Shown: positions 16,306-24,983 of the stretch, one piece after another
How the letters are laid out: each line of letters opens with the position of its first letter
How positions within the stretch are numbered: the first letter of the stretch is position 1
Assembly (NCBI GenBank): GCA_022822325.1
Contig: JAJEBW010000045.1
Location: forward strand, 1-64,000
Direction: 5' to 3'
DNA: 64,000 nt
Source: Gemmatimonadota bacterium
GTDB taxonomy: Bacteria; Gemmatimonadota; Gemmatimonadetes; Longimicrobiales; Gaopeijiaceae
Position numbers and translations under genes: made by a program
The notes under the pieces: model-generated
Database searches by the model: none
The model's input: only the letters and a program-made list of their open reading frames with translations
What the model was told of the DNA's origin: nothing

Positions 16306-17753
16306 CGGGCCGTCTCCATCCCTTCGCGCCTCCGCAACCGCCGCGGGAAGATTCTCCAGGCGGCCAGCCGCCGCAGCAGATTCGCCATCTCCTGGCGTCC
16401 GCCTCCGCGCGCCGAGGCGATCCAGCTTCCGAGCCGCGCGACCATCAGCGTGCCCAGCGCGAACCAGACGATGCTCGGCGCCCACATGCTCAGCGCCGGA
16501 TCGACCAGGTTGCGATCCGCCCACTTCTCGCCGCTCGTCAGTCCCCACTGGTAGACCGAGATCACGACCGCCGAGACCGCGACCACCATGCTTACCCCGC
16601 CGCGCGGAAAGCGAATCCCCACCGGCACCCCCACCAGGACGAAGACGAGGCAGGCGGTGGCGATCACCATCTTCTTGTTGATTTCGACCTTGTACTGGTT
16701 GATCTGGCGGCTCAGCGCCCCGGCGCGGGCGGCGTTGGTGCGGGCGGCCGAGGCCAGGGTGCGGGCGAGATCGTCGGTGGGGAGGACTCCGGAACCGGGC
16801 ACGGCGAGGCTCTTCGCCAGGGATGGTCCGGCAGCGCGGGCCGAATCGGCGGAAGCTCCCCGTCCCAGCGCCCTTTGCACGGCATGGATCGCCCCGGCGG
16901 CGCCGTCCGCGCGAACCGCATCCAGCTCCTCGCTCCTCTCCCGCGCCGATTCGATCAGCATCGCCACCGACATCTCGCGGTCGCTGCGCTGGTCGCTGCT
17001 CGCGTCCTGGAAGATGTTCCCGATTCCCCGCAGGACCTGGAGCTGGCGGTCGAAGCGAACCGCCTCCAGGGTTCCCCGCTCCCCGCTTTCCACCTCGTAG
17101 GTGCGGCCGTCGTAGAGGCGCAGGTGCAGATCGGTGAAGGATGGACTCAGCGCCACCTGGCCGCGCTCCGCATAGGTAGTGCGCCGGATTCCCTGCCTGC
17201 TCATATCATGGATGGTCACCCCGGTCATGACCGACGAGTCCTGGTCGATCGTCTGGGCAACCAGGAACCAGGGCCCGAGGCCGTCTTCGGCTTCGATCCG
17301 GTTGACCGCCTGTTCACGGAGCTGAAAGGTGGGACTCTTCTGACGGATCGAGTTGCGAAGGTTCTTGAGGCGGTGATTCGCCTCGGGGAGGACCTGGTCG
17401 TTGAAGTAGAAGGTCGTTGCGGTGAGCGCGGCTCCGAAGAGCAGCACCGGAAGGAAGATCCGGCGCGGGCGCACCCCGCTGCTCGACATGGCGACGATCT
17501 CGCTGTGCGTGGCGAGCTCGCCGAAGGCATAGAGCACCGCGGGCAGAACGGCCATTGGAAGGGTGACGGCGACCGTGTGCGGAAGCGACAGAACCAGCGC
17601 TTCGAGGATGATCTCGCGGGGAAGACCCTTGCCGACCCAGTCCTCGAGCTGCCGCGCCACCGTGTTGACGAAGAGCAGTCCCGTCAGGAGGGTGAAGGAG
17701 AAGAGGAAGGGACCCGTGAGCGAGCGCAGCAGGTAGCGGGTCAGAATGGTCAT
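16302..17753 (-). CDS. lptF: LPS export permease LptF-type
   Basis: A 483-residue inner-membrane permease starting at the ATG at 17753 (MTILTRYLLRSLTGPFLFSF). The second helix region AVTLPMAVLPAVLYAFGELATHSEIVAMSSSG is diagnostic of LptF/LptG. The periplasmic part (about 105-385) is longer than usual (typical proteins are 360-400 residues in all) because of a Ser/Ala/Arg-rich insertion at about 245-345. C-terminal helices follow (MVIATACLVFVLVGVPVGI; VVAVSAVVISVYQWGL; PSIVWFALGTLMVARL). It is the first gene of lptF-lptG, divergent from sprA across a 228-bp gap that must contain both promoters. Confidence 0.87.
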   Translation of the reverse strand: MTILTRYLLRSLTGPFLFSFTLLTGLLFVNTVARQLEDWVGKGLPREIILEALVLSLPHTVAVTLPMAVLPAVLYAFGELATHSEIVAMSSSGVRPRRIFLPVLLFGAALTATTFYFNDQVLPEANHRLKNLRNSIRQKSPTFQLREQAVNRIEAEDGLGPWFLVAQTIDQDSSVMTGVTIHDMSRQGIRRTTYAERGQVALSPSFTDLHLRLYDGRTYEVESGERGTLEAVRFDRQLQVLRGIGNIFQDASSDQRSDREMSVAMLIESARERSEELDAVRADGAAGAIHAVQRALGRGASADSARAAGPSLAKSLAVPGSGVLPTDDLARTLASAARTNAARAGALSRQINQYKVEINKKMVIATACLVFVLVGVPVGIRFPRGGVSMVVAVSAVVISVYQWGLTSGEKWADRNLVDPALSMWAPSIVWFALGTLMVARLGSWIASARGGGRQEMANLLRRLAAWRIFPRRLRRREGMETAR

Positions 17754-17981
17754 CTTCGGTCGGCTGGAAGAGTGGATTGCCGGGTGCGGCGGGCGTCGCG
17801 GTCCGCGGGCCCTCCCGTTCGCGCCTTCGATGCGGCGGATGCGCGTGCGGTTGTCCGGCGGGGCCGCGGGGCCCGGGCGAGCGGAATGGAAGGCCGGGGA
17901 AGGGGAGCCCGCGAGAGGCGGCCCATGAGAGGGCGCACCCCGAAAGCTAGCGAGCGAGAGCCGTCCCATGAAAGATGGCCC

Positions 17982-20900
17982 ATGAGAGGGGATCCGCGAG
18001 AGGCGGCCCGCGAAGGATCGCGCTTGCGAAGGCGCGCGCTGCGGGCGGCCGGGTTCGCTCTGGCGCTCGCGACCGGCGCGACCGCGGCCCCTGCGCAGCA
18101 ACAGGCCGTCCGGCTGGATGCGCTTCGGCTCGACACCGCCCTCTGGGTGATCCCCGAGCTGCGCGGTCCCCCGCTTCCACTCGGCTCGGCACGGCCGCCG
18201 CCTCCGCCCTCGGTCCTCCTGGGGATGGCCCGGATTCCCGTTGCCCGCCTGGTCGCCCCGGTGGAGGCGCCTCCCCCTCCGCCCCGCCCGGGAGGCTTCG
18301 CCCTCCCCCTCCCGACCGTCGCGCTACGCCTGGGGGCCTTCGGTCGCGCCATCTCCCTGGCCGATATCCCCACCCCCATCCCCCCCTCCCTTCCCCCCGC
18401 CCTCGCGGCCGACTCGCTGCGCTTTCGGAACGATCTCGCCGATCTCGCATTCTCGCTGCGCGGCAGCGGCCAGCTCGGCAGCGACTGGACCCGCTACCGG
18501 CCCTGCGACGAAGCGGTCCAGACGACCTGCGAGGTTTCGCTCCTGCCCCGCCTCTCCCCCGACCTCCGCTTTGCCGCATTGGCCACCGGAACGATCGCCG
18601 AACGGCTCGAGGTCGATGTGGACTACGACCAGACCCGCGAGTTTCAGGGCGCCAACCGGGTCAACGTCCGCTACCGGGGCCGCCCGGACGAGATCCTGCA
18701 ACACCTCGACCTGGGCGATGTGGACTTCGGTCTTCCCCCTTCGCACTTCCTCGCCGGCGCGGTTCCGACGGGCAACTTCGGCTTCCAGGCGGCGATGCGG
18801 GCGGGGCCGGTCGATCTGCGTTCGGTGTGGGCCCAGCAGAATGGCGAGGTCACGTCGCGGCGCTTCCGGCTGGAGGAATCCGGACGCGGCTACGCCCGCG
18901 CCGACACCCTGGCGCTCGACGACGCCGACTACGTCAGGGGCCAGTTCTTCTTTCTGGTCGATCCGCATGCGCTGGCCGGCGCCCCGCACATCGACCCCCT
19001 CTCGCTCTCTCGCTCCGACGCCCCGGCCGCGCTCCTGCCCGGCGCAGAACCGATCCAGCTCTATCGTTCGGAGTCCGGCGCCTACGCCCGCCAACAGGTC
19101 GAGGGCCATATCCAGGCCGATGCGGTGGCGGCGAGCGGGCCCGACACGGTGACCGAATCGGCGTGGTTCCGCTATCTCCAACCGGGACTTGACTTCGTGG
19201 TCCATCCGAGCGGTCTCTGGGTGGCGCTCCGCACCCCGCTGGCCGCCGACGAGGCGCTGGCCGTCACCTATCTCACCGAGTCGGGCGACACGATCGGCAG
19301 CTACAACCCGGAGGGCGACTACCTTCGCGGACGGCGGCCCCAACTGCGCCTGCTGCGCGCGACCTCGGCCGAGCACCAGCCCGGACGCCCCACCTGGCCC
19401 CACGAGATGCGCCAGATCTACCGCGTCTCGGCGGCGGCCGAAATCGATGCCGAATCGGTCGAGCTGGCGATCTCGCTCGGCGAGGAGAGCGCCGGACGCA
19501 CCTTCGCGCGGCGGCCCGGAGGCGACGACATCACCTGGCTGAGGCTCTTCGGGCTGGACGACGAGGCCCCCGTCGACCGCATCGATCCCTCGCAGATCTA
19601 CCATCCCGCCCTGGAATCCTTCGACGACCAGCCCCCCGTCTCCGGCGCCTTCGTCGTCTTCCCCACCCTGGAGCCCTTCGCCGAGCCCCCTCCGCTCGCC
19701 ACCCACGGCATCGGCGCCGAGGAGGCCGCCCGCATCCTGGGAACGAATCGCAACCGCCGCATCTATCATGATCCCGATCCCTTCGAGCGCGACAACGGGG
19801 GCGTCTTCCGGCTGAATCTGGTGTACGAGGCGCGGGGCGAGGGACCGGCGTCGTCCTTCGCGCTGGGCGCCGTGGGCATCCGCGAGGGGACCGAACGGGC
19901 GAGTCTGGAGGGCCGGCCGCTGGTGCGCGGCGTGGACTACCGGATCGACTACGATCTGGGCGAGCTCGTCCTGATCGATTCGGGCGCGCTCCTGGCGGCG
20001 AACCCGGGGCGCGTGCTGGACGTTTCGTGGGAGCAGCGCAGCTTCTTCCGGGTGGCGCCCTCGTCGGTCTTCGGGCTGAATGCGCGCTACGAGATGGGCG
20101 ACTACGGCGCCGCGAACGTGGTGGGTCTCTACCAGACCGAGAGCGTGCTGCTGCGTCGGCCGCGGCTGGGGCTGGAGGCGGGGGCGGTCTGGCTGGGGGG
20201 AGCGCACCTGAATCTGGATCTGGACGCGCCGCTTCTCGCTCGCGCGCTGGAGGCGGTGTCGGCGATCGGGCCCGAGGAGCGCTCTTCGCTTCACATCACC
20301 GGCGAGGCGGCGCTCTCGCTGCCCGATCCCAACCGGCAGGGCGCCGTCTATGTCGACGACTTCGACGGACAGAACAGCCGTTCCCTCTCGCTCCGGGCCC
20401 GGGACTGGAGGCGGGGCAGCCGTCCGGCCTGGCGCGACGGAGCCGAAGCGGCGCTCCCGGCCACCCTGGACGAGGGCTCGCTGGCCGCGCTGAGCTGGCA
20501 GCACGCCTGGATTCGCGAGGATGTGGCGGGCGACAGCCTGGGTGTCTTCGAGGGCTTCAATCCGGCCGAGATCGACCAGCGGATCCGGGTCACGGGCAGC
20601 GCGCTGCGCGATCCCGGTCTCTTCGTGCGCTTCCGTCCCGCGAGCGGCGACCGCGAGGGCGCGGGCGGATGGTCGTCGATCACAACCGTCCTGAGTCCCA
20701 CCGGCGCCGATCTCACCCGCAGCGACTTCATCGAGTTCTACGCGCGCGACGGAGAGTTCCTGACGCTGGTCCTCGATCTGGGGACCGTGAGCGAGGACGC
20801 CTTCTTCGTGGACACCGCCGGGGCCGCCAACGGGATCAAGCCGACGGTGCACATTCCCTGGGGGCAGGGGGTGCTCGACCAGGAGGCCGATCCGAGGCGG

Positions 20901-23900
20901 GGGGAGGTGTGGGGGCGGGTGACGGACGGGCGAGGGGTGTGGGACGAATCCTGCTTCGCCGAACGGGGACGGATCTATCCGCTCGGCGACCCGAACGCCA
21001 ACTGCACGCGCGGGAACGGCCATCCCGACACCGAGGATCTCGACGAGGACGGCAATCTCGACACCCTGGAGCGCTATCGCCGCTTCGTCATTCCGCTGAA
21101 TGGATCGTCGCGCTACCTCGTTCGCGACCGCCACGAAACCGGCACCGCCTTCCGCCTCTACCGGGTGCCGATCAGGGGTCTGGCGGGAATCGACCTGGGG
21201 GGAAGGATCGGCGACGCCGAGCTGCGGGCCGTGCGACACCTCCGCCTGACCGTGACCGGACGGCGCAACGACGCCTTCGCCCTGACGCGGATGGCGATCG
21301 TGGGATCGACCTGGATCAAGCGCTCCGCAACAGGGGTGCTGGAGGGGCTGGGGGGGGACACCGCCTCGGTGCAGGGACGCCTCGGGGTGGGGCCGGTTTC
21401 GCGCCTCACGGCCGGCGACGCCTACGCATCCCCCCCGGGGGTGATTGAACAGCTCGACGATCCGACCGTCGCCTTCGGGGGCCAGGGAGTCGAGTTCAAC
21501 GAACGCTCCCTCGCGATCTCCTTCGACGATGTGGCGCCGGACGACCGGGTCGAGGTCTACAACCGCTTTCCGCAACGGCCGCGCGACTTTCTCTCCTACC
21601 GGGAGGCCAGACTGTGGGTGGCGGCGGCGCGCGGCGACTTCGGGCTGGCCGTGCCGGCCTACTTCTTCGTCAAGGTGGGAAGCGACGCCGGCAACTTCTA
21701 CCTCTTCCGCACGCGCCTGACCCCGGTGGCCAACCCGGGCGCGGTGCGGGAGAACGAGTGGCTGCCCCAGGTCGTCGTCAACTTCGACGAGTGGCTGCGG
21801 CTGCGGCGCGAGGCCGAGGAGGAGCTGATTCGCCAGCCCCGGCTTCCCTCGGATCCCCCTCTGATTCTCTGGTCGGCGGACTCCACCCACGCCATCTTCC
21901 TGCAGGACCGGGGACGCGCGCCCAACCTGGCCTCGGTCCGTGAAATCAGCATCGGGGTCCACAACCGGACCGGAGCCCCCTTCTCCGGCGAGGTCTGGAT
22001 CGACGAGCTCCGTCTGGCCCGGGGAATTCGGGATCCCGGGGTCGCTTCCGCCATCGACGCAGAGATATTGGGCGGGGAATTTCTCCAGGCGCGGGCCTCG
22101 TGGCGCGACCGGGGCGGGTATTTCCGCCAGCTTCGCACCGAGCCCACCTTCCAGAACGACCGCTCCTTCAATGTGCACACCACCCTGCAGCTCGGCCGTC
22201 TGGCGCCCGGGGACTGGGGATTGGAGGCGCCGCTCACCGTCAGCCACGAACGGGAGGGACATGCGCCGATCTTCCTGCGGAACAGCGATGTGCGGGCCAC
22301 GGCGCTGCCGGGGGTGCGCGAACCCGGTTTCTCCCGAACGCGACTCGACATTGCGCTGCGCCGGAGGACGCCGGAGGGGGAAGGAGGGCTTCCCGGAAGG
22401 CTGGAGCTCCGGGCGGGCGTGGTGCGCTCGTCGCTGAACACGATCACGACGGAGAGCGAAGGCGGGGGAATCGATGGATTCCTCAGCTACGCGGTGGAGC
22501 CCGGGCGGCGCGAGCTGGCGATCTTCCCCGGCCCGCTGGGGACGCTGGCGCGGTGGCTGCTGCCCGGCTTTCTCGAGGAGCGGGTGGCGCGCTCGCGGCT
22601 CCGCTGGACTCCGGAGAGCTTCGGCCTGGAGAGCGAGTTGTTCGGACGCGAACTGAGCATCCATCGCTTCGACCGGATCATCCGCACGGGGGGCGACATC
22701 TTCGTCGAACCCACCGAGGCGCCGAGGCGGCGGCTGACCGGAAGGGCGCGCGTGGCATTCCGGCCGATCGAATCGGTGACCGCCGAGGCGGAGCTGCTGA
22801 GCGGACGCGATTTCCTGGCGGTGGAGCGCCTCTCCTCCGATGCGGCCACCCGCGAGCTCCTGGCCGCGGAGCGGTTGCGCGCGGCCGGGATGGACTTCGG
22901 CTGGGAGGTGGACCGGCACCTGCGCACGCGGCTGGCCTATCGTCCCCGGCTGCCGGAGTGGGCTCGCACCGGAGTGGAGCTCACGACGATTCATCTCTCG
23001 CGCCGCAACGCCGACCTGGTCGCCCCCGCCCCCCCCGCCGGCGCCCCGACGCTGCTGCGCAATGTGGACGGACAGCGCAACCTCACGGCCTCGCTCTCCC
23101 TCGATCCCTCTCGCCTGCCCGGCGCCTCCCCCCCTCCGAACGGCCGCCCGGACGGCGCCCGCGACTGGTGGGCCCGCGTCTTCGAGCCGCTCTCGATCAC
23201 CGTGGCCAGCGGGGTGACCTCGCGCTTCGACCGCGACGCCGTCGAGCCCGGCTGGATCGACGAGCTCGGCTGGGGCGGCCGCGAACGCTTCCTCGCCATC
23301 GGCCCCGACACCGCCTCCACCTTCAGCGAACGCGACCGGGCCACGGTGCGCGGCGGCCTCCGTCTTCCGGCCTCGTCGTCGGTCCGCATCGGCTACGACC
23401 GCTCCCTCGCCGAGACGCTCGACACCCGCTCCGACCGCCGGGTGAGCCGCACCGTCTGGCCCGACCTGAATGCCTCGATCGGGCGCGTGCCGCTTCCCCC
23501 GCCGCTGTCCGGCGCGGTGGAGCGCCTCTCGCTGAGCGGGGGGCTGCGGCAGGAGGAACGCCGGCTCGAGTTCGGGGTGGGAGCCTTCCAGGACCGCTAC
23601 CGCCAGGACCGCGAAGTTCCCTTCTCGGCGACCGCCGCCCTCGCGCGCGGGATCACGATGGCGTACCGGGGCCGGGTCAGCCGTGGCGACGCCCGCGATC
23701 CGACCGGCGACACCCGCAGGACGGCGGCCTCCCACAGCCTCGTCGGATCGGCCCGTCTTCGCTCGCCCCTCGGCGCCTTCCGCGACCGGGGCGCTCCGCT
23801 GCGCCTCACCGTCGAGCTTCGCTACACCGACGAGCGCCAGTGCCGCGTCACCAGTCATGAGAGCGCCTGCGTGGCCTTCATCGACCAGCTCGAACGCGAC

Positions 23901-24089
23901 GTCTCCCTGGCGGTCGATTCCTCGGTCCGGGACTTCGAGCTCGGGGTTCGGGTCCGCTACCTCGACCGGCGTTCCTTCGTGGGTCTGCGCGCCGGCTCCA
24001 CCCGGTTCCAGCTCAATCTCTTCGGCCGCTTTCTGCTGACGCCGGCGGTGCTGCCGGGTGGGGACTCGCCGGGGCCGCGCGACCGATAG
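17982..24089 (+). CDS. sprA: SprA-like giant outer-membrane translocon protein
   Basis: A protein of about 2035 residues. ATGs at 17925 and 17982 are both in frame; 17982 puts the signal peptide (LRAAGFALALATGATAAPAQQ) closest to the start. Family blocks of SprA/Sov are recognisable: VDVDYDQTREFQGANRVNVR, RYRGRPDEILQHLDLGDVDF, FGFQAAMRAGPVDLRSVWAQQ, GVDYRIDYDLGELVLIDSG, YVDDFDGQNSRSLSLRARDW, then several hundred residues of alternating strands. SprA forms the large beta-barrel channel of the type IX secretion system in Bacteroidota. Here it stands alone, with no gld or por genes nearby. Length is below the roughly 2400 residues of Flavobacterium SprA. It is divergent from lptF/lptG, consistent with an envelope role. 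Whether it acts in a full type IX system cannot be judged from this window. Confidence 0.85.
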   Translation: MRGDPREAAREGSRLRRRALRAAGFALALATGATAAPAQQQAVRLDALRLDTALWVIPELRGPPLPLGSARPPPPPSVLLGMARIPVARLVAPVEAPPPPPRPGGFALPLPTVALRLGAFGRAISLADIPTPIPPSLPPALAADSLRFRNDLADLAFSLRGSGQLGSDWTRYRPCDEAVQTTCEVSLLPRLSPDLRFAALATGTIAERLEVDVDYDQTREFQGANRVNVRYRGRPDEILQHLDLGDVDFGLPPSHFLAGAVPTGNFGFQAAMRAGPVDLRSVWAQQNGEVTSRRFRLEESGRGYARADTLALDDADYVRGQFFFLVDPHALAGAPHIDPLSLSRSDAPAALLPGAEPIQLYRSESGAYARQQVEGHIQADAVAASGPDTVTESAWFRYLQPGLDFVVHPSGLWVALRTPLAADEALAVTYLTESGDTIGSYNPEGDYLRGRRPQLRLLRATSAEHQPGRPTWPHEMRQIYRVSAAAEIDAESVELAISLGEESAGRTFARRPGGDDITWLRLFGLDDEAPVDRIDPSQIYHPALESFDDQPPVSGAFVVFPTLEPFAEPPPLATHGIGAEEAARILGTNRNRRIYHDPDPFERDNGGVFRLNLVYEARGEGPASSFALGAVGIREGTERASLEGRPLVRGVDYRIDYDLGELVLIDSGALLAANPGRVLDVSWEQRSFFRVAPSSVFGLNARYEMGDYGAANVVGLYQTESVLLRRPRLGLEAGAVWLGGAHLNLDLDAPLLARALEAVSAIGPEERSSLHITGEAALSLPDPNRQGAVYVDDFDGQNSRSLSLRARDWRRGSRPAWRDGAEAALPATLDEGSLAALSWQHAWIREDVAGDSLGVFEGFNPAEIDQRIRVTGSALRDPGLFVRFRPASGDREGAGGWSSITTVLSPTGADLTRSDFIEFYARDGEFLTLVLDLGTVSEDAFFVDTAGAANGIKPTVHIPWGQGVLDQEADPRRGEVWGRVTDGRGVWDESCFAERGRIYPLGDPNANCTRGNGHPDTEDLDEDGNLDTLERYRRFVIPLNGSSRYLVRDRHETGTAFRLYRVPIRGLAGIDLGGRIGDAELRAVRHLRLTVTGRRNDAFALTRMAIVGSTWIKRSATGVLEGLGGDTASVQGRLGVGPVSRLTAGDAYASPPGVIEQLDDPTVAFGGQGVEFNERSLAISFDDVAPDDRVEVYNRFPQRPRDFLSYREARLWVAAARGDFGLAVPAYFFVKVGSDAGNFYLFRTRLTPVANPGAVRENEWLPQVVVNFDEWLRLRREAEEELIRQPRLPSDPPLILWSADSTHAIFLQDRGRAPNLASVREISIGVHNRTGAPFSGEVWIDELRLARGIRDPGVASAIDAEILGGEFLQARASWRDRGGYFRQLRTEPTFQNDRSFNVHTTLQLGRLAPGDWGLEAPLTVSHEREGHAPIFLRNSDVRATALPGVREPGFSRTRLDIALRRRTPEGEGGLPGRLELRAGVVRSSLNTITTESEGGGIDGFLSYAVEPGRRELAIFPGPLGTLARWLLPGFLEERVARSRLRWTPESFGLESELFGRELSIHRFDRIIRTGGDIFVEPTEAPRRRLTGRARVAFRPIESVTAEAELLSGRDFLAVERLSSDAATRELLAAERLRAAGMDFGWEVDRHLRTRLAYRPRLPEWARTGVELTTIHLSRRNADLVAPAPPAGAPTLLRNVDGQRNLTASLSLDPSRLPGASPPPNGRPDGARDWWARVFEPLSITVASGVTSRFDRDAVEPGWIDELGWGGRERFLAIGPDTASTFSERDRATVRGGLRLPASSSVRIGYDRSLAETLDTRSDRRVSRTVWPDLNASIGRVPLPPPLSGAVERLSLSGGLRQEERRLEFGVGAFQDRYRQDREVPFSATAALARGITMAYRGRVSRGDARDPTGDTRRTAASHSLVGSARLRSPLGAFRDRGAPLRLTVELRYTDERQCRVTSHESACVAFIDQLERDVSLAVDSSVRDFELGVRVRYLDRRSFVGLRAGSTRFQLNLFGRFLLTPAVLPGGDSPGPRDR

Positions 24090-24228
24090 CCCGCATTTCC
24101 CGCAGCGCCGAAGGGTCGGCCGCAGCCAGTGACGCGGTCCCTGCGTTTCCGCGAAATCCGCGCGTCCGGCGAGCGCCTTTGGGCGGCGCCTTGCCGGTGC
24201 GAGGAGCGGGGCGGCGCGGCCCGAAAGC

Positions 24229-24279
24229 GAAGTTGGCCGATCTGGCTATGGAAGCGCCCATCGAAAGAGCCGACCCTGT
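24229..24279 (+). promoter_or_regulatory. Conserved 51-nt leader element, copy A (before comEA-pilT-pilC)
   Basis: Matches copy B (36068-36118) at 40 of 51 positions without gaps. The outer arms GUUGGC (24232-24237) and GCCGAC (24269-24274) pair with one G-U, and the next arms CGAU and AUCG pair inside them. Mismatches between the copies fall in the apical part and in the three bases before GCCGAC, as expected if the stem is what is kept. The element ends 47 bp before the comEA ATG. I do not match it to a known riboswitch class; it could also be a DNA operator. Confidence 0.6.
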
Positions 24280-24326
24280 CTCTCGCCGATTTCATTCATG
24301 GTCGAAGGGAGCTCGGGGAGGAGTCG

Positions 24327-24983
24327 ATGACGGAGAGGGAACGAAAGAGCATGATGGGGGCGGCGCTGCTGCTCGCGGGAGCCGCGCTGGTCCGGTTCCT
24401 GGTCGCGCCCGCACCGGCGGAGGCGCCCCTCGGGGAACGCGGATCGATCGCCGACAGCCTGCTCGCCGCGGGCGATTCGGCGCTGGAGGACCGGGAACGG
24501 CGCAGTCGCCCCTTTGAGCCGGGCGAGACGATCGACCCGAACATCGCCGGGGAGGTGGACCTCGACCGGCTGCCGGGGGTGGGGGCGTCGCGCGCCCGCC
24601 AAATCGTGGAGAACCGCAACGAACACGGTCCCTTTCTCACCGTGGAGGAGCTGGCGCGGGTGCCCGGAATCGGACCCGCCTCGGTGGAGAGGTTGCGGCC
24701 GCACCTGAAGGTGGCCGCGGCGGTGCGGGCGCCGGTGCGCGCGCGGGCCGCGCCGGAGGGGGTGGGCGGGGGCGGGGCGGGGGGGGTGGTGGTGGATCTC
24801 AACCGGGCCACCGCCGAAGAGCTGCAATCGCTGCCGGGAATCGGGCCGGTCACGGCCGGCCGGATCGTCGCCTGGCGGGAAGAGAATGGAGGATTCCGCA
24901 CGCCGGACCAGCTCATGGAGGTCTCGGGCGTCGGCGAGCGAACCTTCGCGCGGGTGGCTCCCCTCGTCAGGGTGGACCGATGA
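24327..24983 (+). CDS. comEA: ComEA-like helix-hairpin-helix DNA-binding protein
   Basis: A 218-residue protein with a single N-terminal membrane anchor (MMGAALLLAGAALVRFLVAPA) and two helix-hairpin-helix units: VDLDRLPGVGASRARQIVENR at about 77-105, and VVVDLNRATAEELQSLPGIGPVTAGRIVAWR at about 155-190. ComEA binds incoming DNA in the periplasm during natural transformation. Most ComEA proteins carry one such domain, so two in tandem is distinctive. The ATG at 24327 follows GGGGAGGAG. Its last 4 bp overlap the pilT start, so comEA, pilT and pilC form one operon, which fits pilus-driven DNA uptake. Confidence 0.8.
   Translation: MTERERKSMMGAALLLAGAALVRFLVAPAPAEAPLGERGSIADSLLAAGDSALEDRERRSRPFEPGETIDPNIAGEVDLDRLPGVGASRARQIVENRNEHGPFLTVEELARVPGIGPASVERLRPHLKVAAAVRAPVRARAAPEGVGGGGAGGVVVDLNRATAEELQSLPGIGPVTAGRIVAWREENGGFRTPDQLMEVSGVGERTFARVAPLVRVDR

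Noticed and set aside
18324-23858. Very long antisense reading frame opposite sprA (and similar ones opposite the amidohydrolase, pilQ and others)
   Set aside because: High GC with third-position bias removes stop codons from the complementary frame; the translations are Arg/Gly/Pro-rich with no domains, while the sense frames carry clear families.
24180-24194. TGG-N8-TTGC resembling a sigma54 promoter before comEA
   Set aside because: Only the minimal GG/GC core and TTGC match; in GC-rich DNA this arises by chance, and no equally good match precedes the pilin gene.
24229-24279. GEMM-type c-di-GMP riboswitch as explanation for the pilus leader element
   Set aside because: The GEMM core (CACGCA/AGGGCAAACC, GNRA receptor, GGGACGCAAAGC) is absent in both copies.
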